The notes: generated by a model not told the origin, from the sequence alone. A stretch of DNA of 32,096 nucleotides from Plantago elongata (GCA_036897095.1 JAYMSP010001443.1:1-32096), one strand, 5' to 3'. Shown: positions 10,006-20,518, numbered from the stretch's first letter. Numbers and translations are program-made.

Positions 10006-11055
10006 CTAAATTTTCTTCGGATTTTCGGGGAAAACACAAACTGTTTCCCCGCCTGGAGCTGCAATAAAGGTCCTACTGCCATAATCCTGTGCATCATCAC
10101 CAATAATACCAATATCTCCCTCCTCAGCTGAGTCAACAACTTCTGCATCAGGGCTCACATCTCGCAACTATAATCAAACCGAAACAGAATATATATTTAA
10201 GCCTAAAGTATATGAAATTCAAACAGATAAACCACACAACCGTTAATATAATACACATCAAGTAAATGAAACTCTCAGCTTAGATCAATTAAGAAATCAA
10301 CAGTATAACCGGGCTGATACACGATACAACCACAAACTCTCGCACAGAGCTTCACATTATACTACACAAACTGCAAAAAATCTCCTCACATCAAATATCA
10401 ATGGTTAACAATTCAATCAAGTACATCAAAATAATCAGCTACATAAGGCTAAAAAAGACATCACCAATTCACCATGCACACATACCATCTCCCAGTAAAA
10501 AGAAAGGTATTCCCACGACTGGGTCGAACTTGGACTCCATATCCCTCCCTACACATATCCAGGACGGCAAATTTGACAATAGCTTCTTCTGAAGGCTGAT
10601 TTTAGAAGTTTCTGCCATTTGCACTTTCAGAGCAACCATTTCATTCTGCAAATAACATACTGGGATTAAACTTCACATGCAATATACATTCTTAATTCAT
10701 CATGAAAAATCACCTTTAAACTTTTCTAAATGAAATGGCACCCAAATACTATACCATAAAAAAGAACAAGTACCTCCTTACCATTAGTTTACAAATGCTC
10801 CTCTCAAATGATTAAAACTGAGAGGACTATTATTTCCTCTCAATAGATAGCAACTGAGAGGAATGTTTCTCTGCATAGATAACAAAGCTGGGAGGAATTT
10901 GTGTTCCTCTCAATACTGGGGAACTTTTGAAATAAAATAGAACTTACGCAAATTTCGGCGGCAATTAGGACATTAAACTTAAAGACAACCTTTGGAGCTA
11001 TCTTCTCAAACTTGCAGAAAATTGAGACGATCGGAAATCGGAAGCTCTTTCTCAC
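10006..11055 (-). CDS. Putative three-exon gene, function unknown
   Basis: The model joins exon 1 (11055-10948, ATG start), exon 2 (10645-10486) and exon 3 (10160-10006, TAG stop) into about 140 codons. Donors are GC|GTAAGT and ATG|GTATGT; acceptors are TTTGCAG|AAT and GCGAG|ATG. The phases agree at both joins. Exon 2 reads KVQMAETSKISLQKKLLSNL and then SWICVGRDMESKFDPVVGIP. Exon 3 is acidic (EVVDSAEEGDIGIIGDDAQD) and ends VCVFPENPKKI. Intron 1 contains a cluster of CACTA-type subterminal repeats. Exons 2 and 3 may instead be the end of a transposon-encoded protein, with exon 1 unrelated. The protein family is not recognised. Confidence 0.35.
10798..10925. repeat. Subterminal-type GAGAGGAA/TTCCTCTC repeats
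   Basis: Units with CTGAGAGGA or GGGAGGAA and their complements TTCCTCTCAAT recur about six times, so the DNA can form several short stems. The motif is shared with 8640-8810. The two clusters are best explained as the two ends of one CACTA-like element of about 2.3 kb, or as two related MITE-like insertions. Confidence 0.5.
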
Positions 11056-11224
11056 TCATCATCTCCATTCTTTCTCCCATGGCGGAATAATTTGCGCTTT
11101 GTATCAAGTTGGATCCATGGTGCGTTTCCACTTCAGCCTATCGATTCAATGGAGAATTATGATTTATTCAATGGTTTGTTTTTCCCTAAATTGTAACTTC
11201 ACCGAAGCCCTAATTGTAGCCATA

Positions 11225-11376
11225 AATAATAATAAGATCTGAATGACCCATATATCTATGGCCATATAAGTTCGTCATCTCGAGCCCTTAATTATCATAA
11301 TTGTCCATGTGAAAAATCAGGCGAACATGTACCTACTTAAACCTGATAAATGGGTCATTCCGATCTTATTATTATT
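11225..11376. repeat. 26-bp inverted repeat with 100-bp loop
   Basis: AATAATAATAAGATCTGAATGACCCA (11225-11250, broken here as AATAATAATAAG and ATCTGAATGACCCA) pairs with 11351-11376 with one mismatch. No target duplication was identified. It could be a small fold-back insertion. Confidence 0.55.
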
Positions 11377-11747
11377 TTGGCTTATGATTTATGGCTGATT
11401 AGATTGTATTTGAATTTGAATTTTTTTATTCTTAAAAATATATTTAAAAACTTTCAGAGAAATATTTACATGAACATAAAGAATGCTCGAAATAGTAACT
11501 CAAAATTATATCTTAATCATACAAAACATCCTTAATTAAGACTAAAATAGAAACTGCTAACGACAAGCACCTACTTCACCCAATACCTTCAAAATAGTAT
11601 TCAATCGCATAATCCACCACCTTTCACCTTTACTAAAGAAACTCCAGTAAATCGAATAAAATCTTCAAGTATCAACACCAAAAAACCTTCCTTATATAGA
11701 AATTATAAATTACTAAAAACCCTACAACCATCAATTCCACGAGAGAT

Positions 11748-12018
11748 CGGCCTTATATTTGCCAACGCCCCTTCACACTCTTGATTGCATGCGAGTTACG
11801 ATACTTGATTCATCTAATCGGATTGGGCCCTTTTTTAATTTGGTAGATCTGACATATGAAATTGATAATTTACCCCGATTTACAGTGTGAACTAATCGAC
11901 CTTTATATTTGCCAACACCCCCTTCAAACTCTTAATCGCATATGAGTTACGATACTTGATTAATCGAATCGGATTGGGCCCATCCTTGGTAGGTCCGGCA
12001 TATGTAATTGATAGTTGC
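11748..12018. repeat. 150-bp tandem duplication
   Basis: Copies starting near 11748 and 11898 share TATATTTGCCAAC, GAGTTACGATACTTGATT and AATCGGATTGGGCCC, followed by GGTAG.TC.G.CATATG. They differ at many positions. No coding frame is seen. Confidence 0.7.
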
Positions 12019-13626
12019 TAACTGCTAGTAATCGGCCGCCAAATAACAATGGAGATGCTGAGTGATCTAGTATGGAAATTGAGATCATGATCCGTGCCAA
12101 TTGCCAACAAATTTGGAAAATACGTACCCATCACTGTTCCACAATTCATACTTCACTTGTAATCTGCAAAGTGAGTTAATTTTTGTTGCTAGTTTTATTT
12201 TCCCCCTTTCTCAAGTTACTAGGTCGTTTGTACGCTCCGTGTTCGTTAACTTTTCAGTCTTTTTCTTGGTCTATAGTTAGCAGTGTTTGAGTGCAAAAAG
12301 GTCGTATATACAAGATCAAGATTGCCAGTAAGCAGCACCTTTTCATTCGTTTTTCCTTTTGCTTTTATCCTTCGATCTCAAGTTATTTTCTTAAAGCATC
12401 TGGCTGTAATAGACAGATGAATTAGAAGATAGTAATTGATTGACCCTAGATGATTTGATTTCTCAAACATGTTTATTAGCCTTTCAATGTTTGTTAAACT
12501 TTACCACCAGCTGACTAACTAAAAGTTGATGTTGTTATATATCTTCTTTTTTCTTTTCAACATCTTGAATTGGATTATGGTATGGGTCTCCCATCACCTA
12601 ACATGTGCAGTATAGTAGTAATGGACAAAATCAGCACCTTTGGGACTGAGTTTAGTTTATCAGAAGTGACAATAAAACAAAATTTTAATGTATGTAGGTG
12701 TTCATACTTGTCATTGTGATATGGAGCGGATGTGATCATTAAAGAGTTGGACCATATCCGTTTAATTCTAACCCACTAAAATTTGGGCTTTATTATTCTA
12801 GATTAACCTTATAGTTTGCTTATGGCCTTGTGCTCCATGTTAGATTGTGGACTATAGAGAAAAAATGCCTGGCAGAAGGTTATAACTAATAACAAAATTT
12901 GTTGTTAGACTCTTTTTTTTTTTTTAAGCAATTATACTTGCTCCATGTTACGGGGGAAGTTACTTTCCAGTACCATGTCTGAAGAAAAAAAGGCCTAAGC
13001 CCATCACTTTTGACATGTATCTTAAATAAATACAAAAGTCACATAAACATTATTCATATTAATTAGTCATTAATTAAGTTAATTAACAACACCCAATGTG
13101 TGCAACTGAGCTTGGTTGCCATCGGTAAACCACTAGTCATATTAAAAAGTAATATTACTTAGACTAATTAACAACACGCAAAATCCCCCAATTCAATAAA
13201 CAACTAGCAAAGAAAATAGAGGAAACAAATATTTAACCCCACATCTATATGCTTTTAAGTATAGTATATGAAGTTATTTACACATGAATTAATCTCGAAC
13301 CAGATTAGTGTGCTACTGCCTCGTCATTTGTCCACTTCGCTGCCTCATCATGTGTTCGACTCATTCATCTTAAGCTTTAACAAAAAATAGTAATTGATAT
13401 AGAACTTCAACACGTTAGGGATACTTTATATCAAAACTTGTTAAATCATACTTGTGAGAGGGCCTATGAAGAACAATTTATCAGCAGCTTATGTAGAAAC
13501 ATAAGCTCAAATCGTGTGATTGATATGTTACATTTAAAATCTATAATAAAATTATCATATTAAAATGTAGGACAAAAAAATAGCAAGAGTAGATCAAAAC
13601 CACATGTGCAACGGAACTTATCGTTT
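12019..13626. other. Intergenic DNA, no gene seen
   Basis: The stretch has a T run near 12909-12925 and several TTAATTAA-rich tracts near 13060-13170. No frame carries a recognisable motif. Confidence 0.5.
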
Positions 13627-15513
13627 GGTACTGAAAGTGTGACATCTTGATACTTTTCTTTTTCAAAAGGTAGTTTAGAACTCGGCAACTTATAGTCGGG
13701 TACCCTGTGAATGCCAAAAAAATAGTTCGGTACAATACTTGGTGTGTCCCAAGTTGACAACTGAACGAATGATCTTACCGAGCGCAAGTGCACTCAAATA
13801 AAATTAATAAAAAAGGTAGTTTAGCATTGTTTATTGGGCTACTAAATGACACTGGTTTAAGAAATAGTTTAATTCAATGGTAAACATTAGTCAAGTACCT
13901 AAGGAAGTTTTTTACTGGAAGTGCGGCAAGTTGATATTTTATTTTTTTCAAAAGTTAGCTTAGAATTCGATAAGTTATACATGCGAATGGAAAGTTATTA
14001 GTCATGTAAATTCTGGTGTGTTTCAGGTTGCCCATTAACTGAATGATATTCCCAAGTGCAATTGCACTCGATACATAAAACAGGGTGATTAAGCACTCCT
14101 GACAGTGCTACTAATAAACATAGGTTTAAAAAATTATTTTTTCAATATCCAACGTTAGTCACCGAATGAAAGTGTGGCATGTTCATACTTAAAAAAAAGG
14201 TAGTTTAGAACTCGATAACTTATACCTTCGAATGCCAAAAAATTAAAAATGGTAAAACCTTTGTTGTGTCCAGAGTTGATCGTTGTCTAAATGAGATTAT
14301 CATTCACAAGTGCACTTGAATACATTAAACATGGTAGTTAAGCACTCTTGTCTGAGCTACTAAATGACACGGGTTTAATAAATAATTTTATTCAATGGTC
14401 AACATTAGTCAAGTACCGAGGACACTTACACCTTGAAACTGTGGCATGTTATTTTAATCCTCTTTCCGTAAAGATAGTTTAGAACTTGATGACTTATACC
14501 TGCTAATGCTCAGATATAAACCATGGTGTGTCCCAGACTCTTAGGTTGCCCATTGACTGATTGATATTACCAAGCGTGTAATACCTAACATTCCACGCTG
14601 CTTGTGAGTTGAAGGGATGAACGGTATATACGTAGACCACCACTCTTCTATAGTATGAGGCCTTTTGTGGAAATCCAAAAACAAATCTGTGCAAGCTCCT
14701 GTCCAAAGCGGACAATATCATATCAAGTGGTGGGACAGTAACCTTACCAGCCCGACGGACTTGGTCTCGGCCCATTAGTAGCCGGGTCGTTACAAAGCGC
14801 ATGTGCACTAAATATATAAAACAAGTTTTTTTTAATACTCTTGATTGGACTACAATTAACACAGGTATAAAAAATCATTTTATTCAATGATCATCATTAG
14901 TCAAGTACCGAGGAAAGTTTGGTAGTAAAAGTGTGGCAGTTGATTTTTTTTTTCAAAGGTAGTTTAGAACTCGGTCACTTATACCTGTGAATTCAAAAAA
15001 TTAGTCGGGTACAAATTTTGGTGTGTCCCAGGTTGACCGTTAGGTAAATGAGATGATCATTCACAAGTGCACTTAGATATTGTTGACTAGGTTATTAAAT
15101 GACACAGGTTTAAAAACTCGTTTTATTCAATGGTCAACATGAGAAAAGTATCGTGGGCAGTTTTGTACTGAAAATTTATGGCATGTTAGTTTAATGTTTT
15201 CTTAAAGGTATTTAACAACTCAATAACTTAGACCTGCGAATGGAAAAAAAAAATAGTCAGGGTACAAATTTTGTCGTGGCCCAAGTTGATCAATTGAATG
15301 ATATTAACAAGCTCAGAGTGCACTTGAATACATAAAACATGTTAGTTAAGCACTCTTGACTTAGCTACTAAATGAAACATGTGTTAAAAATCTTATTTAA
15401 TGGTCAACATTAGTCAAGTACTGAGGGCAGTTTTGCCCTGAAATTGTGACATGTCATTTAAATCCCTTTTCTTGTAAAGGTAGTTTAGAAGTCGATGACT
15501 TATACTTGCTAAT
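13627..15513. repeat. Seven-copy degenerate tandem array, 250-285-bp unit
   Basis: The anchor GGTAGTTTAGAACTCG recurs near 13670, 13953, 14200, 14474, 14959, 15208 and 15480. Each unit also has ACTTATACCTGCGAATG, GGTGTGTCCCAGGTTGA, a CAAGTGCACT stretch, GCTACTAAATGACAC and CAATGGTCAACATTAGTC. Intervals are 283, 247, 274, 485, 249 and 272 bases; the long one contains the insertion at 14577-14794. Frames open here on the - strand are not conserved between units. Tandem repeats of this size occur in the non-coding parts of some plant gypsy elements, but that origin is only a guess. Confidence 0.85.
14577..14794 (-). mobile_element. 218-bp TG..CA element (solo LTR or TRIM-like) with 5-bp duplication
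   Basis: On the - strand it starts TGTAACGACCCGGCTACTAA and ends TTAGGTATTACA, so both ends are TG..CA and the outer bases form short inverted repeats. AAGCG flanks it on both sides (14572-14576 and 14795-14799), the 5-bp duplication expected of LTR-element integration. Internal words TTGTCCGCTTTGGACAGG and AAAAGGCCTCATACTATAG look like a widespread small plant LTR family. There is no internal coding region. It interrupts one unit of the tandem array and is thus younger than that unit. Confidence 0.8.
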
Positions 15514-16688
15514 AATTATTTATTTATTTCAAAATATTTATCAATATTGTATTATTGAGTGTTTAGCTGTTGAAATTAATGAAATTTCACTTATTTGAAT
15601 TTTAAGAGGCGAACAAGTGAAATTTAATATATATGTGTGTGTGTGTGTGTGTGTATTAAAAATCAGGTTGATGAAATATTAAAAATGATCAATTAGATAT
15701 TAATGAGGCTTTTTTTATTATCGAAGCTATAGATATAATGCTTATGATTTTTTCGTATCTTTTTTATTTTATATAATTTGAGCCCATTAATTTCCAGCAA
15801 TGCATATTAGTGTAATATTGAAAAGTTGGGAGTACGCTTGCTATAAGGGCTTCATTTCAAGGTAGATGGTTATTTTGAAGTGAAGCTGGTGTAATTGCAT
15901 TTGTTTTCCCCATACAGGCGGTGCTTGGTTATGTTGGGCAAACCTATTAATTATAGCCTAACACATAATTAGGTATCTATTTGAAAGGTTTCGTTGTACA
16001 GTCCCCAAATGTATGTCAAAAATATAGAACTGTATTGTAATAACATACATATCAAAAGTCATGGGTTGGGACCAATAAATGTCCACATTTAGTACTGGAG
16101 CACAATTTACCCAATTCTTACGTAGGATAATGCACCCAAATCCATGTTTGTCCTTAGATTCTTAAATCTTAGGCACAATAAGTATATGCATTGGTGGCAG
16201 ATAAAGAGAGATTCCCAAGGAATTAACACTGGAGGAAGTGCAGTTGAACTTGAATGACATAGTAAACTACTACTACTACTACTACTCTCTTAACAAAGAA
16301 ATAAACAGAGATGTACTAAGTCTATAACTAAACCAATATGGTCATCAAATTAACATTGAAGTAATAATCTGATAGAAGTCATATTTAAATGACCAATGCA
16401 CATGTAAATATAATAATAAACACACTTGCTAAAAGTTCAAATATGAAACCTGATCTGTAGCAAAAGTGCAAAAGTACTCAAAGTTACAAAGATCAATACT
16501 AGTTAATAATACTATTCAACTTCAACATGACAAAATGAGTTAATTGGCAAGTTAAGTGAATGTTTTCTCTGGTTTTCTGTCATATGTGTCGTTTTTCTTA
16601 TTCTTTTATTACTAGTATTTGCATGGCTATCAACTTGAGTAGAAGTCCTCGATTTCATGTGGCTCTTAATTTGAATGCCCGTATATTA
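15514..16688. other. Intergenic DNA with two microsatellites, no gene seen
   Basis: A (TG)n run of about ten repeats lies at 15634-15655 after a short AT run, and an (ACT)7 run at 16266-16286. No frame in the rest carries a recognisable motif. Confidence 0.6.
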
Positions 16689-16987
16689 TCAGCCCCTCCA
16701 GAAAGGATTCATGTTCCTTTTCATTCCACTGCCTTGCCTTTCTCTTCTAAACAGCCGGCCGCTCATCTTCATAATAAGGCTGAGGGGTAGCCATGCTTCA
16801 GTCACATCTACATCATGCACTAACATGATGTAGTCCTGCTGGACTTGTTTGGCTGTCCTTATCCCTAGACTCTCCGCTAGTCCCTCTCATCGTTCTGGGT
16901 GATATCAGGGGAATAGGCAAGGCAGTTCGAAAACTGCTTGTCCTCTTTCCAGGTCTGTGATGAACTTGAGCTACCATCTGCATTCAT
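16689..16987 (-). pseudogene. RADIALIS-like SANT/MYB pseudogene
   Basis: On the - strand an ATG at 16987 opens 36 codons reading MNADGSSSSSQTWKEDKQFS and then NCLAYSPDITQ, stopping with TAG at 16877-16879. RAD/DIVARICATA-type SANT proteins start with a serine run and the first helix W..(E)EDK.FENALA, which this matches. Two more stops follow. A second frame from 16844 reads VQQDYIMLVHDVDVTEAWLP, matching the family's EEVK.HYE.LV.DV..IEAG..P.P.Y helix 3 region, and a third frame (16782-16747) gives QPYYEDERPAV, matching its NYEDE end. Order and spacing are conserved, so this is one gene broken by at least one frameshift and several stops. The family's products are small competitors of MYB transcription factors; this copy cannot make one. 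GC content is higher than in the flanks. Confidence 0.7.
16808..16833. repeat. Perfect 10-bp hairpin
   Basis: CTACATCATG pairs with CATGATGTAG across the 6-base loop CACTAA. It lies inside the RAD-like pseudogene where the intact family encodes the LV.DV helix, so it may be chance. Confidence 0.6.
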
Positions 16988-17858
16988 ACTGTTAGTATTA
17001 TAATTACTAAAAATAATCCTTCGTACCTTGTTTTCTTTGAGATTGCTATTGGACTGATTGGTGGTGCGTACTTAGATTGATATATATCTAGTAGTTTTAT
17101 TTATAGTTTGAGAAAGTTTGGACAATTAGCTGAATGAATGAATTATGAAAATGTTAATTGTTCAACTCTTGAAAACATAATAGCATTTCACCTGAAATTA
17201 ATTGGATGCAGAATCTTCTCCTGCTGTATATGAGAATTCATGAAATTGGACTGGGATATATATCCAGATTATTGAAGATTTGAAGGGAATTCACATTGGC
17301 CATTGCATAATCTGAAGTCCACTTGGGCTTATGTATTGGGCCTAATGTCTTCAATGATTAGGCTTGAGCTAGCTTCATGGGCCATATCACAGATTGTGGC
17401 ATTGTGTTTGATTGATATCTCTGTCTCCTAATGTTCCACACTTCCACTTCCACAGCCAAGGATACTCATGTTAAGACTTGAGACTTGAGAGCTCAAACAC
17501 AGACAGATACTTAGCTGGTAGTATGCCTTAATTAAAATGATTTGCCTGTTATCATTTTTAAAGGGTAGATGTTTACAGAGCATCTTATTGCACCTTTCTT
17601 GTAGGCATATCACATATGCATATAGCTAGCTAATTAAGAGTATCTAAGAAGAAGATAAAGCTCAAGGGAGGAAGAACCAATGAATGAATGGGTCGATAAC
17701 TCCAGCAATTTTAAAAGGTATGCTTTTGGCACTTCCAATATCATAACTTACAATCTAATCTAGTTATAAGTCCTCACTATTGTCTTAATTTCTGTTTCCT
17801 TCGAGCTAGTATCAGTTGCAGGTTTTCTGGTCTGTTGAATGGTGGAGTCGAGATGTCA
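16988..17858. other. Intergenic DNA, possible short exon near 17681
   Basis: ATGAATGAATGGGTCGATAA at 17681 opens 13 codons (MNEWVDNSSNFKR) up to a GGTATGC donor-like site. A TTGCAG acceptor-like site near 17820 could continue it for about 18 codons to a stop. With no homology recognised this is weak and is not called as a gene. The rest shows nothing. Confidence 0.25.
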
Positions 17859-18002
17859 TGGTTTGTTATCTTCATCTAAAATTTTATTAATTTCAATTTA
17901 GTTTCATTCAGTCCAGTTCGACTTAGTTATTTTAATACTACAAATATATGAGTTGAGTTCGGTTCGGTTCTATTCAGTGTTATCCAAGATAAAGAGAACA
18001 TA
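17859..18002. mobile_element. Degenerate MITE of the Tourist-like family
   Basis: The left end GGTTTGTTATCTTCATCT and the right end read on the - strand (TATGTTCTCTTTATCTTGG) are imperfect inverted repeats, and the interior contains TTCAGTCCAGTTCGACTTAG, related to the interiors at 3226 and 30940. No clean target duplication is seen. Confidence 0.4.
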
Positions 18003-18089
18003 GAAGCAAACTTATTTCCACACAATTTCAGGCTGTTTGCAATGCAAGTATGCAAACGCACAAAATAGAATTAAATGTATAAGAAGTCT

Positions 18090-18151
18090 ACAGGCACAAT
18101 GCAGATTGTCAAAATTTTGTACAGGCACAATGCAGATTGTCAAAATTTTGT
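18090..18151. repeat. Exact 31-bp tandem duplication
   Basis: The unit starting ACAGGCACAATGCAGATTG and ending TCAAAATTTTGT is present twice without a mismatch, at 18090-18120 and 18121-18151. A third partial copy (TATAGGCACAGG) follows. Confidence 0.9.
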
Positions 18152-18599
18152 ATAGGCACAGGGATCTTAGTGAGTAGAGCTTGACTTTGTAATGGAGCTA
18201 GCTATTTTAATCAGGATAGTAGATCTGTGGTCATGAAATTAAGTTAATTAAACTATTAGTGGCCGGAGATATTAATCAACACATAGGTTTAGTTAACTGG
18301 TTACATCAAACAGCAAATATGAGTATAGTACATTATCTGTTGCATGAAACAATGACGCAAATGGCCAATTCAATGACAGCTGCTAGAGTATAAGAAACAA
18401 AACGTTATACTGCTTTACAAATAGACAGCTTATTTTTAGCACAATTATAATATATACTGAAGAACTAGGAGGTGTGTTGTATAGTGAGTGCACTAGATCT
18501 GCATGTTGTTCATGCTATAGTATTGCAAGGACAATTAAATACTGTAAAAACACAAGCTAGGACTATCTACTTGTACTACAACACTAAACTCCTCCATGT

Positions 18600-19140
18600 A
18601 TTTCTGTAACTATGTGCAATCTAATGATCTGGAATCTGGAAAAGACCCACACTGATCATGAGATTCTTTCTAGAATCTAGATCGGTAAAGCTCATCTTAG
18701 CACAAAAAGTACTTGTGAAGTTAAGAAAAACGAAGGTTTTAGGATATTGATTTAAATTAAGCCTTGAAGCTCTTTAAAGTAAGAAGTTGAAGAGTAATAG
18801 CCGACTTACCTTGAAAAGAAGTAAATGAGGTCTATTTATAAAGATTGTCCGGAAGACCACTTTCCTTCAATCCTAGGCTCATGTCCTTGGTAGACACATT
18901 TAGGTATTTAGGGAAGATGAATCACTAATGACCCATGCTCGGATATGTGTAGGATAATGATGTCAATAGGTCGGGTAAGGCTCCTAAGATCGGCTATATC
19001 TTCCTCTGACGTTTTCTCTACTTTGCTTCATCTAAGTTCTCGGTATTCAACAATATAGGTCAGAATATGAGACACGCATTAACTCTTGGAGAGAACGTAA
19101 TATGTTTGGTTAATTCGTCTAAAATTGTTGTACGACGTCA
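18600..19140 (-). mobile_element. Possible LTR remnant upstream of the OVATE gene
   Basis: On the - strand, CTTTATAAATAGACCTCATTT (18821-18841) looks like an LTR TATA box and start region, closely resembling TATAAATAGACC in the fold-back arm at 6032. A leader-like stretch with AAGGTAAGTC follows. No TG..CA ends or target duplication were found. Its promoter would point away from the OVATE gene. Confidence 0.3.
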
Positions 19141-19450
19141 ATATTGGTTCAACGTGACTTTTTATTTTGTCCTAAACACTACTACTATTTGTTACTACTA
19201 GTTGTTTCTAGTTTCAAGTATTACAAGTCAATAATATGCCTCAAAGTTTTCATTTGTATAGAGCATGCATTTTTGTATGTTTCTTGTAGGTATAGCCGTA
19301 TAGGTAGGAGAAAGATTTTGAGGATCTATGGGGACAAGTAGATTACTTAGAGTGTGACAAGAATACCTAACCTAATAAATTACCTTTGTGGCTCAATTTT
19401 CTTCAACCTGGACCCATACTCCTCTTGTCTTTTTCTTTTTGATCAAAGCT

Positions 19451-19458
19451 TATTTAAA
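19451..19458 (+). promoter_or_regulatory. TATA-like box of the OVATE gene
   Basis: TATTTAAA lies 102 bases before the chosen ATG. Plant transcripts normally start about 30 bases after the TATA box, which would put the start near 19480-19490 and give a leader of 60-75 bases. Confidence 0.4.
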
Positions 19459-19479
19459 ACCCATTCTCATAATCTCACT

Positions 19480-19536
19480 ATGCCACTCACTACTAGCCTT
19501 ACCCAACTCCCATTTTCCCTACATATCATCCACTGA
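19480..19536 (+). other. Upstream ORF of 18 codons before the OVATE start
   Basis: ATGCCACTCACTACTAGCC opens a frame of 18 codons (MPLTTSLTQLPFSLHIIH) ending in TGA at 19534-19536, 16 bases before the main ATG and in a different frame. If transcription starts at or before 19480 it could lower translation of the main frame or be bypassed by reinitiation. Whether the ATG is in the mRNA is not certain, because the predicted start site lies right at it. Confidence 0.35.
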
Positions 19537-19552
19537 CACAAAACACAATTAC

Positions 19553-20518
19553 ATGGGTTTAGATGATGAGAAAATGAGGTTCTCAAATGTGATTCCAAAT
19601 AGCTGGTTTCGCAACCTCAAGAAGTATGCAAAACAGAGCACCACCAAAAAAGAAACTACTACCAACACTAACACCCCATTATCCTCAGAATCTTTATATT
19701 CTTCATCATTGTCAGCTCCTTCTGCTACTCAACATCAATCTCCCAAACTTTGGAACCAACCAAGAAAGTCCTACCACATCACAAGAGAACTCACTCAACC
19801 TTTACCTACCAAGAAAACAGTTAAAAAACCAGACAAAGATTTCCCTCCAGTAGAGCTGCCACGTAAATCATTGCGAAGACGAAGCACCAAGAAGAACCGC
19901 CCCATTCCGACCCTGCCGAAAACGTCGTCTTCTTCTTCCTCTCCTTCAGTGTCTGCCAACTGCACCTGCCGAAGCAACTCCCCTGATTTTACCGAGCATG
20001 ATCAAACTTCCTCCTCCGAGCTCGACTCGATGTTCGACGACACGTGCAAATATCGACACGTGAAAAACGGGCAGTTCCATCCGGAACTGGCTCCAATCAT
20101 CACCAAGAACCGTCATCATACAATCAACATTGATAGAAAGGCTAACAACATTGTTCAAGAAGATTTACCACCAACTAGGCGAATTTCGACCAGTTCGACA
20201 GGCTTCAAGCTGAAGACGAATTCACCAAGGATTGCGAACTGCAGGCGGGCTAATCAGACCGGGCGGAAGAGCGAGCTCTCGAGGTTAGGTGTTTACGAGA
20301 GCTTTGCGGTAGTGAAGACGTCGAAGAATCCACGGAGGGACTTCAGGGAATCAATGGTGGAGATGATTTTGGAGAATAACATGATGGAGTCATCTAAGGA
20401 TTTGGAAGACCTTCTTGCTTGCTATCTATCGTTGAATTCGCATGAGTATCATGACACCATTATCAATGTTTTCAAGCAAATTTGGATTGACTATCTTCAT
20501 GTTTCCCTAAAGTCGTAA
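19553..20518 (+). CDS. OFP: OVATE family protein, transcriptional repressor
   Basis: This is an intronless 321-aa gene. The start is ATG at 19553: the frame is open further upstream to 19388, but that position is GTG, which plants do not use, and the family begins MG..(K)FRLS..IPN.WF.KL, matched here by MRFSNVIPNSWFRNLKKY (residues 8-25). A second ATG at 19574 (residue 8) is possible and has an A at -3. A basic stretch RKSLRRRSTKKNR (104-116) is a likely nuclear signal, followed by a serine run (125-130). The C-terminal OVATE domain spans about 250-314, with SFAVVKTSKNPRRDFRESMV, SKDLEDLLACYLSLNS and VFKQIW. The family acts in the nucleus as repressors with TALE homeodomain (KNOX/BELL) partners and controls organ shape and cell elongation. 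The N-terminal motif places it nearer OFP1-5 type members. The reading frame is intact. Confidence 0.93.
   Translation: MGLDDEKMRFSNVIPNSWFRNLKKYAKQSTTKKETTTNTNTPLSSESLYSSSLSAPSATQHQSPKLWNQPRKSYHITRELTQPLPTKKTVKKPDKDFPPVELPRKSLRRRSTKKNRPIPTLPKTSSSSSSPSVSANCTCRSNSPDFTEHDQTSSSELDSMFDDTCKYRHVKNGQFHPELAPIITKNRHHTINIDRKANNIVQEDLPPTRRISTSSTGFKLKTNSPRIANCRRANQTGRKSELSRLGVYESFAVVKTSKNPRRDFRESMVEMILENNMMESSKDLEDLLACYLSLNSHEYHDTIINVFKQIWIDYLHVSLKS

Noticed and set aside
14503-14862. 119-codon - strand open frame
   Set aside because: It runs from the tandem array through the 218-bp TG..CA insertion and back into the array, so it cannot be an old gene.
16560-16790. 76-codon + strand frame with a hydrophobic start, considered as a secreted peptide
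   Set aside because: It lies opposite the RAD-like pseudogene, whose - strand motifs explain the base composition. No peptide-hormone motif is present.
16921-16970. Possible microRNA-like hairpin AAGGCAGTTCGAAAACTGCTTG
   Set aside because: The stem is only about 8 bp and lies inside pseudogene coding sequence. No known plant microRNA was matched by eye anywhere in the window.
17681-17880. Two-exon small gene starting MNEWVDNSSNFKR
   Set aside because: It would be about 31 codons, has no recognised homology, and ends inside a MITE-like sequence.
19388-19552. 55-residue N-terminal extension of the OVATE frame
   Set aside because: It would need a GTG start, contains a hydrophobic stretch unlike the family and lies across the TATA-like box.
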